NCBI RefSeq assembly: GCF_900172335.1
Contig: NZ_FWFX01000003.1
Location: 358,715 to 422,714 of the forward strand
Reading direction: 5' to 3'
Length of the DNA stretch: 64,000 bases
Source of the DNA: Roseovarius albus
GTDB taxonomy: Bacteria; Pseudomonadota; Alphaproteobacteria; Rhodobacterales; Rhodobacteraceae
A program made the position numbers and the translations under genes. Under the pieces are notes generated by a model, which was not told where the DNA came from, did not search any database, and was given only the letters and a program-made list of their open reading frames with translations. Of this stretch, positions 18,545-26,274 are shown piece by piece; within the stretch, counting starts at the first letter, position 1, and each line of letters opens with the position of its first letter.

Positions 18545-18887
18545 CACCACAGTTTGACGTCGCCAAAAACCTTTGTATTTCTTAATATTAGAGTGATGCA
18601 GCACAATGCATTGATTTTGCCGTTGCACCTTTTCGCTTTTCGACAGGTTTTAAATCAATCTTTGCTCCACGCCCTGAATTCTCCTTATTGGAGTCCCAAA
18701 ACCACCCACAAATAAACCGAGCCTACCTTCCGGAAAATTAGTGAAGGGCAAAAATTCGTGGTAATTTCGGAAACACACCCATTTAATATTAAGGACTGTT
18801 TCCAAAACTGCCCGACTTTCGCACTCTCTCAAGTGTTGCTCACATCTACAAAATAGTGCCGCCTGTAAAACGGAGTTCACCAAGCTA
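18545..18887. other. Intergenic spacer before the RTX hydrolase gene
   Basis: 343 bp, AT-richer than the flanking genes, with no credible gene. A promoter for the RTX gene may lie here because the spacer is too long for simple operon continuation; the only clear element is CGGAG at 18871-18875, which serves as ribosome binding site for the TTG start at 18888. Confidence 0.45.
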
Positions 18888-21542
18888 TTGACCATTTATA
18901 ACGCCCCAACACAGGCCCTTGGAAACAGCAATCCAACCGTCGCCTTTGGCCTGACCCCCGTGACTTACTACGAGTCGCAACTGCCATTCATAGACCTGAT
19001 GAAGTCAGCCCGAAGCTGGTTGGGTCACTCATCGACAAAATGGGGCGAGTTGTCAACGCAGGACATCGAAGCAGGCGGGCATTTGGATGAAGATGGCTGG
19101 GTCAAGGACATCCCCGAAGGCATGAATTCCATCGGCACCGTCTGGGACCTGAACGGCGCATATGATTTATCCGAAGGACCGGAGATTTTCGTCGTCAAGT
19201 ATGAAGGTGCGGGCACAGTCAAAATTGGGGGCCAGCACGTTAACGTTCTATCGCAGAAGGACGGCGAAATTACCTTCAGCTACAGCGGTGGCAATGTACT
19301 GCTGGACATCTCAGAAACAGACCCTTCGAACACCGGCGACTACATTCGCAATATTTCGGTCGTAAATCAGGATCATGTCGAACTGCACGAGGCGGGTGCG
19401 ATTTTCAATCCCGAATGGCTTGATGTGGTGGCTGATGCCCGGCAACTGCGCTTCATGGATTGGATGGATACCAATGCATCAACCGTAACATCATGGGAAG
19501 ATTACCCCACTGCAGATGCCGTAAACTGGACCCCAGTACCCGTAGAGGTGATGGTGCAACTGGCCAACGAGGCCGGCATCGATCCTTGGTTTAACATGCC
19601 ACACACAGCAAGTGATGAATTCGTCCGGGAATTCGCGCAATACGTTCGCGACAATCTTGACCCCGAACTGACTGCTCGCGTGGAATGGTCAAATGAAGTG
19701 TGGAATTCCGCCTTCGGCCAAAGCAATTGGGCCAAGGACCAAGCCATCGAAGAATGGGGCGAAAGCGGCTATGACGGTGTGCTGTCCTATCAGGCCAAAC
19801 GCGCCACCGAAGTTGCCCTGATTTGGGAAGAGGTCTTTGCAGAAACCGAAGGCAGTCCTGAACTGATCAATGTGTTGGGCTCCCGGCCAAACCAGACCTG
19901 GAGTAACGAACAAGTTTTGACCGCTCCCCTTTGGGAAGACAATGAACCCGAAGGTTACGTCGCACCGCACACCGTATTTAATGAGCTGGGTATCACAACC
20001 TACTTCGGCAACAACATAATCGCTGACGAGGCCACACGGCTTGAATTGATTGACAAAATTCAAGACCCGTCTGCTGATGCGAGCGCGTGGTTAACGGAAA
20101 AACTATTAGATCCCGAGCATTCCAAATCCATCCCCGACATCTTGCGCGGCCTCGAACAGGCAAAGGTGGTTGCCGACCAGTATGGCGTCAAGCTTGTCGC
20201 CTACGAAGGTGGGCAACACGTACACCACAGCTTTGCTGTCGATGGCCTCTCGCAAGAGCAGATTGACGCCGTGAATGCCTTTATGACCGACTACGTCAGA
20301 AGTCAGGATATGGCTGATCTCTATGAAGAGCTGTACAACGGATGGGCAAATGTCGCTGAAAACCCGTTCATGCAGTTCGGAGACGTTGGCCGGCCCAGCC
20401 AGTGGGGCTCATGGGCGATATTGTCAGATCTCGATGATAGCAATCCGCGCGCAGAGTACCTGCTCGATAAACTTGCGAGTGACACCGCATGGTGGGACAG
20501 CGAAGGGAATGATGCCTACCTCCAAGGCAAAACAGAGATTGGGACCGCTGGGAATGATCAGCTTGTCGGCACAGATGCCGAAGACTACCTAATAGGCGGC
20601 GAAGGCGACGATGATTTCTACGGAGCCATGGGCCGTGATGGTATCAATGGCGGCACCGGAAATGACCGCTTATACCTCTCAGGCACACGTTCTGAATACA
20701 GCATCAAGGCTGACGGCAACGGATATCTAATAACCGGCCCAGACGGAGATAAATTTGCCATCAACATCGAAAGATTCGCCTTCCTCGATGGCGAAGAAGT
20801 CTCTCTTGAGGATTTTCTGGATGGAACAACTGATACAGTTTCAGAAAACCCCGACGAAAACGCTGAAACTGGGGACCAAGGCGATTCAGCTGGGGATAGT
20901 TCCGAAGACTTGGAGGGGCCGGCTCCAGAGAGCGACGGCTCAATCGAGAACAACGTGGAAGACGACCAAGCCTCAAATGACAATTATGATCCAGAAGCTA
21001 TATATATGACCAACGCCGCCGATGAGTTTCTTGGCAAAGGCGATGATGACATCGTCTACGGCCGAGCCGGAGCCGATATCCTCCGCGGCCGCTCAGGGGA
21101 TGACAGGTTGGATGGCGGGGCAGATCATGATCTCGTCGACGGCAACAAGGGCAATGACTCCCTAAGTGGAGGTCATGGAAATGACACCTTGAGAGGGGGG
21201 CCAGGAGAGGATGTTCTGCACGGGAATAACGATCAGGATATCCTGGTCGGCAAATCCGGGGACGACCAGTTAAACGGTGGTCGGGGCAACGACACATTAA
21301 AGGGCGGCGATGGCCATGATCGCTTTTACTTCACAGCAGGGGACGGTCAGGATGTTATCGCTGATTTCGATCAGTTCGATTCACTAGACCTTGAAGGCTA
21401 CTTCCTGGACGGCCGATCATTGTCAGCGGAATTGACATCTGAAGATGACAAAGGAAACGCTGTCATCTCCAACGGAAGCGACAGCATCACCTTGCTAGGC
21501 CTCAGCGAGTTCGAACTGGACAATTGGTTGTTTATCGCCTGA
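18888..21542 (+). CDS. Secreted RTX protein with clan GH-A-like glycoside hydrolase domain (884 aa)
   Basis: A large acidic protein with an N-terminal catalytic-looking domain (about 1-535) and two blocks of Ca2+-binding RTX nonapeptides (about 553-595 and 712-812) separated by an acidic, Ser/Asp/Glu-rich linker (650-705). The domain has two glutamates in clan GH-A-like settings: VEWSNEVWN (E270, candidate acid/base) and VAYEGGQH (E440, candidate nucleophile). RTX repeats such as GGHGNDTLRGGPGEDVLHG are canonical. There is no Sec signal peptide, and the C-terminus ends in hydrophobic residues (NWLFIA), both as expected for type I secretion; the transporter genes lie 5-9 kb downstream. The start is TTG 18888 with CGGAG upstream; the next in-frame ATG is at residue 38. 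Likely an extracellular EPS glycanase; the exact family is not certain. Confidence 0.85.
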   Translation: MTIYNAPTQALGNSNPTVAFGLTPVTYYESQLPFIDLMKSARSWLGHSSTKWGELSTQDIEAGGHLDEDGWVKDIPEGMNSIGTVWDLNGAYDLSEGPEIFVVKYEGAGTVKIGGQHVNVLSQKDGEITFSYSGGNVLLDISETDPSNTGDYIRNISVVNQDHVELHEAGAIFNPEWLDVVADARQLRFMDWMDTNASTVTSWEDYPTADAVNWTPVPVEVMVQLANEAGIDPWFNMPHTASDEFVREFAQYVRDNLDPELTARVEWSNEVWNSAFGQSNWAKDQAIEEWGESGYDGVLSYQAKRATEVALIWEEVFAETEGSPELINVLGSRPNQTWSNEQVLTAPLWEDNEPEGYVAPHTVFNELGITTYFGNNIIADEATRLELIDKIQDPSADASAWLTEKLLDPEHSKSIPDILRGLEQAKVVADQYGVKLVAYEGGQHVHHSFAVDGLSQEQIDAVNAFMTDYVRSQDMADLYEELYNGWANVAENPFMQFGDVGRPSQWGSWAILSDLDDSNPRAEYLLDKLASDTAWWDSEGNDAYLQGKTEIGTAGNDQLVGTDAEDYLIGGEGDDDFYGAMGRDGINGGTGNDRLYLSGTRSEYSIKADGNGYLITGPDGDKFAINIERFAFLDGEEVSLEDFLDGTTDTVSENPDENAETGDQGDSAGDSSEDLEGPAPESDGSIENNVEDDQASNDNYDPEAIYMTNAADEFLGKGDDDIVYGRAGADILRGRSGDDRLDGGADHDLVDGNKGNDSLSGGHGNDTLRGGPGEDVLHGNNDQDILVGKSGDDQLNGGRGNDTLKGGDGHDRFYFTAGDGQDVIADFDQFDSLDLEGYFLDGRSLSAELTSEDDKGNAVISNGSDSITLLGLSEFELDNWLFIA

Positions 21543-21686
21543 ACTCTACATTTTGGGGCCAAGGTTACTGATATGATCTTTCCTTTGCTTTTTGCAAAGC
21601 CCGAGAAAGCACCCAAACTGCTGTAATTCACACTGAACCGATTCGAAGATCGGAGCGTCAATCAATCGCGGAATTGGAATGCAGAT

Positions 21687-21878
21687 TTAGGTGTTACGGC
21701 TCAACTCTGGGCGCGGCACTGGATTCGACATGAGGGCCAAAACAACCACGACTAAAATCATCATAACACCACAGGCAACATATGCGAATAATGCAAACCA
21801 GATCGAGGCACCTGACAACAATGCAGTTGCTGACGCAATCAAACCAATCAGAATTGATAAGAATACGATCCCAGCCAT
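21687..21878 (-). CDS. Small membrane protein (63 aa)
   Basis: A short gene for a protein of two membrane helices (IVFLSILIGLIASATALL and FALFAYVACGVMMILVVVV), ending in a polar tail (NPVPRPELSRNT). The ATG at 21878 has GAGGAG seven bases upstream, a strong argument that it is translated, and marks the start better than the longer in-frame extension. Function unknown. It is the only minus-strand gene between the RTX hydrolase and the Wza-type gene and therefore interrupts the plus-strand EPS series. It may modulate the EPS membrane complex, but that is speculative. Confidence 0.6.
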   Translation of the reverse strand: MAGIVFLSILIGLIASATALLSGASIWFALFAYVACGVMMILVVVVLALMSNPVPRPELSRNT

Positions 21879-22222
21879 TGCATCACTCCTCTGTTTTGCA
21901 CACGTCGGGTTCCACCCCGGCTTGCATACAATTTTGCTTCTCCAGAGTGTCCCCACTCATTGCGGCAATAATTGGGCGCAAACGTGCAAATTCGCCTCAA
22001 TTCACGTTTTAATACAAAGAACGTAACATTCACAGCGGCACGTATTTTCACCTTTAAAATCGGCGGAAAACCTCTTGGAGGGGGATAAGGAATGTTGCAC
22101 AAAGAGCACGTTCATTCTGCAGGAAAGTAGCCGCACGCAACATTTTTGCGAATTTGGACAATATTTACAGTAACATGGTCTCTCGAAGTTAAACGCCCAT
22201 TCAACGTGAAGCCTATAGAACC
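21879..22222. promoter_or_regulatory. Upstream region of the Wza-type operon
   Basis: About 345 bp of AT-richer sequence between the divergent small membrane protein and the export gene, likely holding promoters in both directions. TGCAAATTCGCC occurs at 21985-21996 and GCGAATTTGGAC, a similar motif in the other orientation, at 22148-22159; no gene is visible. Confidence 0.4.
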
Positions 22223-22855
22223 ATGATTATGAAACGGATTATCACGCTTTTATTCACACTGACGCTGGTCCCGCTGTTCGCTGCTGCAGGACAGGCCCAA
22301 GAGAGTTACCGAATCAAACCCGGTGACGTCATTCGAATCGAAGTTCTGGAAGACAGCAGCATCAACCGCGACGCGTTGGTACTCCCCGACGGCCGGGTTT
22401 CAGTTCCCCTCGCAGGTACTGTTCAGGCTGGTGGTCGCACGCTCAGCCAAGTCAAAAGCAGCGTTATAGATGAGTTGAGCCCCAACTTCGCCAGCCCTCC
22501 TACCGTTTTTGTTTCACTGGCGCGGCTCGCTGAACCCGAAATCACTTTCCCAAGCGCAAGCACCGCAGCCGTCGAAGACACAATTCCTATCTATGTTTTG
22601 GGACAGGTCGCGAATCCAGGCAAAGTACAAGTGGCCGAAGGTACAACGCTCTTGCAAATGCTGGCCGAAATTGGCGGTTTTTCTAGATTTGCTGCAAAGA
22701 AACGCGTACAGTTACGTCGCAGAGATTCATCAGGCAAAGAACGCGTATATAATGTGAACTATAGAAGCATCCTCGAGGGGAAATCCAACATCGGCATGAC
22801 CGTGATGGCCCCAGGAGATGTCATAATCGTACCGGAAAGACGCCTGTTCGAATAA
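22223..22855 (+). CDS. Short Wza-type polysaccharide export protein (210 aa)
   Basis: A periplasmic/outer-membrane polysaccharide export protein. After a signal peptide (MIMKRIITLLFTLTLVPLFA, cleavage after GQA near residue 25) comes the Poly_export domain, starting YRIKPGDVIRIEVLEDSSIN with VLPDGRVSVPLAG, followed by one SLBB domain (PIYVLGQVANPGKVQVAEGT, then LLQMLAEIGGFSRFA) and the closing MAPGDVIIVPERRLF. It is about half the length of E. coli Wza and lacks the lipobox cysteine and the C-terminal membrane helix, matching the short export family found at EPS/PEP-CTERM-type loci. The pore is therefore probably completed by another protein; the beta-barrel gene 19 bp downstream is the natural partner. 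Confidence 0.88.
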   Translation: MIMKRIITLLFTLTLVPLFAAAGQAQESYRIKPGDVIRIEVLEDSSINRDALVLPDGRVSVPLAGTVQAGGRTLSQVKSSVIDELSPNFASPPTVFVSLARLAEPEITFPSASTAAVEDTIPIYVLGQVANPGKVQVAEGTTLLQMLAEIGGFSRFAAKKRVQLRRRDSSGKERVYNVNYRSILEGKSNIGMTVMAPGDVIIVPERRLFE

Positions 22856-22874
22856 ACTAACGAACGAGAGAGCA

Positions 22875-24272
22875 GTGAAAATCAGGCCCCTTTTTCCCCT
22901 CGCACTTGCGGGTATCTCAGGCTGGATCACCTACCCGCTAGTCGCACAGGAAGCCCGTCCTATTTCAGCGACCCTGGATTTGAGCCAACGTTTCGAGAGC
23001 GGTGACAACCTCGCTCTCGAAAGCCCGAGCGAGGGCACCACAAATCTGTCAACAACCTCGCTGACATTCAACCTCAACTCGGCGACTGAGACACAGGCGT
23101 TGGATTTTTCCGTAGGCGGCTTGCTGCGTCTTGGGGATCTCCCCGAAAATTCGGATGCCTCAACTGGTTTTGGCGAACCGCACGTGCGCCTTGGGTATGA
23201 TCGCAATACCGGCAATGCTGCTCTGTCATTCGATACTTTCTATCGCCAGAACGAAGTCGGCTTTTTACGCCCTCTGGACGATTTCACTGATGCAGATGGC
23301 AACATCAATCTTCCGCCGGATTTCAATGATCTTAACGGAACAGGCACCCGTGATCGGTACGGATTTGATACATCTCTTGAAATTGGCCAGAACGCGCCGC
23401 TTGGATTTATTTTTGACGCAAGTGCTGACGCACTTGAATACAATGATGTCTCCGCGGGCAGTGACTTAAATGATAACTGGCGTGCCGCTGCAGGCATCAC
23501 CACACTCTTCCGCGCTTCAGAAACGACGACCGGTCGTCTGGAACTGGATTACAGCCGGTTTGAGGAAGAAAATGACGAAGACACCAAGCGCGATCGTTAT
23601 TCCGCTTTGGCTGGCGTCACTTATGAGCTCGATCAAATCACGACGCTGGATTTTGGCCTCGGCTACGAAGAGATCGTCACGCATGAAACCACGGGCACTG
23701 AAACCGAGGCTGGCCCCATTGGAAGAATAGGTTATGCCCGCATCATGCCAAATGGCACTGCCGACGTATCGTTAGAATCAACCCGCGACCAAAGTGGTCA
23801 ACGCTACACCTTTGAGGCCGGGCGCAGCTTGAATTTGGCACTTGGGCAGGAGCTTTCGACATCTCTTGGCGTTACCACACTGGATGGCGAAGATCCGAAT
23901 ATCATTGGCGGGATCGAATTCCTAAGAGAACTCGACAGCAGCCGCCTCCGCTTCAGTGCTAATCGTCAGGTGTTGACCGATAGCGATGACGAAGAGCGCC
24001 TGACCAACCGCGTTGGCCTTGGGTATGATTATGACATCAATTCAATTTCCGGCCTGGGCATTAATTTCGGCTACTCACTTGCCGAGGGTAACGCCTTTTC
24101 AAATGAAGTCGAGCGCACATCGACCGAAATCAGCTATAGGCGGTCCCTTACAGAAGAATGGTCTTTGCGTTCTGGTGTTTTGTACGAATACCGGGCTGAA
24201 GAAAACGATGACGATGCGGATTCAACGTCAATATTCGTGACTCTGGACCGCACCTTTGATCTTTTGAATTAA
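22875..24272 (+). CDS. Outer-membrane beta-barrel protein of EPS locus (465 aa)
   Basis: Has a signal peptide (MKIRPLFPLALAGISGWITY ending PLVAQEA) and then a long series of alternating amphipathic strands with many Asp, Glu, Arg, Tyr and Phe residues, for example TTTGRLELDYSRFEEENDED and GLGYDYDINSISGLGINFGY, ending in an aromatic/hydrophobic C-terminal strand (IFVTLDRTFDLLN). This is the layout of a large outer-membrane barrel. It resembles the uncharacterised outer-membrane family associated with EPS/PEP-CTERM loci; together with the short Wza-type protein it could form the export route for the polymer. GTG start at 22875 with a weak purine-rich site (GAGAGAG) upstream; 19 bp from the previous gene, so co-transcribed. 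Confidence 0.8.
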   Translation: MKIRPLFPLALAGISGWITYPLVAQEARPISATLDLSQRFESGDNLALESPSEGTTNLSTTSLTFNLNSATETQALDFSVGGLLRLGDLPENSDASTGFGEPHVRLGYDRNTGNAALSFDTFYRQNEVGFLRPLDDFTDADGNINLPPDFNDLNGTGTRDRYGFDTSLEIGQNAPLGFIFDASADALEYNDVSAGSDLNDNWRAAAGITTLFRASETTTGRLELDYSRFEEENDEDTKRDRYSALAGVTYELDQITTLDFGLGYEEIVTHETTGTETEAGPIGRIGYARIMPNGTADVSLESTRDQSGQRYTFEAGRSLNLALGQELSTSLGVTTLDGEDPNIIGGIEFLRELDSSRLRFSANRQVLTDSDDEERLTNRVGLGYDYDINSISGLGINFGYSLAEGNAFSNEVERTSTEISYRRSLTEEWSLRSGVLYEYRAEENDDDADSTSIFVTLDRTFDLLN

Positions 24273-24328
24273 CCTCTCCCGGTCCGGCGAACTTGTTTCT
24301 GGGACACAATGCTGTTTTGCAAGATAAC

Positions 24329-24961
24329 ATGCGCCAGACGCCCTACCAAATTCGAGCGATGCCCCTGCTGTTGTGGGCACTGCTGCTGGCCTGCGTCGTG
24401 CCTGAATGTATCTTGATCGGTGCTGATCAAGGGTGGTGGGGCACCAATCGCTGGCGCCCCGACAGCTACGCTTATGGCGCGTTTTGGGCGGGGCTTCTAA
24501 AGGGCTGGCTGCCCAACTACCCGTTTCAGCCGTATGTGATGTTTATCAGCTATGCATTCCTGCACGCGGGATTTTGGCATCTCCTGGTCAACATGGTCGT
24601 TCTGATGGCATTAGGACGACACACCATTGGGCGGATCGGACCTTGGAAATTCACTCTTTTCTACTTGCTGTGCATTCTGGGGGGGGGCATCGGCTTTGCC
24701 GAAATGACCAACACTCTCCAACCAATGGTTGGGGCCTCTGGCGCCCTGTTCGGCCTGATCGCGGCGAACCTAGTATGGCATGTGCTCGATAATCAGGACG
24801 AAAGTACACCACTTTACAAAGCACTCCTGCGACCAGTTTTCGCCTTGCTTATTATTAATCTCGGCAGCCTCTTGATTGCATCTGGACAAGTAGCCTGGGA
24901 AACCCACCTTGGCGGAACAATCACCGGCCTAGCGTTGGCCCCTCTGTTTCGAAAACCATGA
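24329..24961 (+). CDS. Rhomboid family intramembrane serine protease (210 aa)
   Basis: A membrane-embedded serine protease with about six transmembrane helices. The catalytic serine is S137 in MVGASGALFGL (the GxSG motif), the histidine is H193 in WETHLGGTITG, and the HxxxN motif of the second helix is visible as FWHLLVNM (H84, N88). Length fits the bacterial core rhomboids. ATG 24329 is preferred; a TTG at 24293 would add a non-hydrophobic lead. It lies 56 bp after the beta-barrel gene on the same strand and is likely in the same unit. A rhomboid in an EPS island may process a membrane-anchored component, but the substrate cannot be deduced. Confidence 0.92.
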   Translation: MRQTPYQIRAMPLLLWALLLACVVPECILIGADQGWWGTNRWRPDSYAYGAFWAGLLKGWLPNYPFQPYVMFISYAFLHAGFWHLLVNMVVLMALGRHTIGRIGPWKFTLFYLLCILGGGIGFAEMTNTLQPMVGASGALFGLIAANLVWHVLDNQDESTPLYKALLRPVFALLIINLGSLLIASGQVAWETHLGGTITGLALAPLFRKP

Positions 24962-25070
24962 AGCTGCACCCTTATTTAGGTGGCGCAAACTCGGCTTCGA
25001 TGCGAACTCGATCTCAATCCACCTTAGATTAACAGTTCGTTTACCCATGTGAGCCCACAATCAGGGTGTC

Positions 25071-26264
25071 ATGATTTCTGTCTCCAATATTCAGACCAGG
25101 CAATCCGAGAACAGGCGTGTCACTCGTTGTAACATATCTGGTGCAGGTTTGCCTGAGCAATTGGTGTTCGACGGCACGACAAACCGCATTTTGCCCGCCA
25201 GCCCTACACGGCAGGACTGGATAGCAGTTGCCCTCATCTATCCTGCCATGCTGCGCGGCCAGCCGCTCCATATCGACGGGCCGGTTTCTCCGACCCTGCT
25301 CTTTAATCTTAACAATGACATTCAGGCGCTGCTTCAGTACTTCAATCCTGAACTCTCCAAGGTAACGGTCACCGCCCACCCCACATCTCTAAAGTCAGCA
25401 GCCCAAGGCACCGATACCGGCACCGGATTTTCCGCCGGGGTCGATTCCTTTGCAACGCTTGCCACCTTCACCGAGCCAAATACCCCACCTTTTTACCGCC
25501 TTTCCAGCCTTTCCACCTTCAACGTCGGCGCGATGGGTTCGGTCAGCGCCTCGGCCCCGCTTTATCATCGCTACAGTCAACGCGTCAGGAACTTCGCGAG
25601 CCAACATCAGTTGAATTGGAACACTTTGGACAGCAATCTGGCCGATTTCTACTTCGAAGCATCCGCGAATTTTGTGCGCACCAGTTGCCTGCGCAATGCA
25701 GCTGCCGCGTTGTTCTTTCAGGACCTGCACAAATGCTACCTCTATTCGTCAAGTTACCCCTACCCTGACACGAACAAATCGCACGATGAACTGGGGTATC
25801 TTGAGTCAGTTCTCCTCCCACTGCTTTCAACAGAAAACATCACCTTCCCACTCGCTGGTGCTGGACTGAAACGCACGGAAAAGATTTCCAAGGTGGCGCA
25901 ATTCCGGCCAGCGCACAAGGCATTGGATGTATGTGTTGCTCCCGCCAGAACACGAATGTCATCGGTGCAGATCAATTGTTCGCGCTGCCGCAAATGCACG
26001 CGAACCATGCTCAATCTAGACATCCTCGGTAACCTTTCGGCCTTTTCAGATGTGTTCGATATCGCATTCTTTCATAGAAATCGCAGCGCCATCATCAAAG
26101 AATACGAAATCGGCGCACTTAAGGGCTGGCCCTTGGATTTGGATGTCATCGAACTGATGCGCAGAACGGAATATGAAGGGCGTTTGACCATTCCTGCTCA
26201 GCTTGAACTCACGGCACACAAGGCCAAAACGATACTGCGCAGGGTCATTCCCCTCACAGCGTAA
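25071..26264 (+). CDS. PP-loop-like protein of unknown function with a cysteine cluster (397 aa)
   Basis: An unusual soluble protein. Its central segment TGTGFSAGVDSFATLATF (SAGVDS at residues 121-126) looks like the SGGxDS pyrophosphate-binding loop of ATP-pyrophosphatases (QueC, GMP and asparagine synthetases, WbpG-type amidotransferases), with an Ala for one glycine. A later C288, C303, C306, C309 arrangement (INCSRCRKCTRTML) resembles a zinc site, as QueC-like enzymes have. These point to a nucleotide-dependent adenylating or amidotransferring enzyme, but I do not recognise the family. It sits in the EPS island after the rhomboid gene (109 bp) and runs tail-to-tail with the TolC-like gene (10 bp). 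It could modify a sugar of the polymer; this is inference. Confidence 0.6.
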   Translation: MISVSNIQTRQSENRRVTRCNISGAGLPEQLVFDGTTNRILPASPTRQDWIAVALIYPAMLRGQPLHIDGPVSPTLLFNLNNDIQALLQYFNPELSKVTVTAHPTSLKSAAQGTDTGTGFSAGVDSFATLATFTEPNTPPFYRLSSLSTFNVGAMGSVSASAPLYHRYSQRVRNFASQHQLNWNTLDSNLADFYFEASANFVRTSCLRNAAAALFFQDLHKCYLYSSSYPYPDTNKSHDELGYLESVLLPLLSTENITFPLAGAGLKRTEKISKVAQFRPAHKALDVCVAPARTRMSSVQINCSRCRKCTRTMLNLDILGNLSAFSDVFDIAFFHRNRSAIIKEYEIGALKGWPLDLDVIELMRRTEYEGRLTIPAQLELTAHKAKTILRRVIPLTA

Positions 26265-26274
26265 TTCGAGAAAT

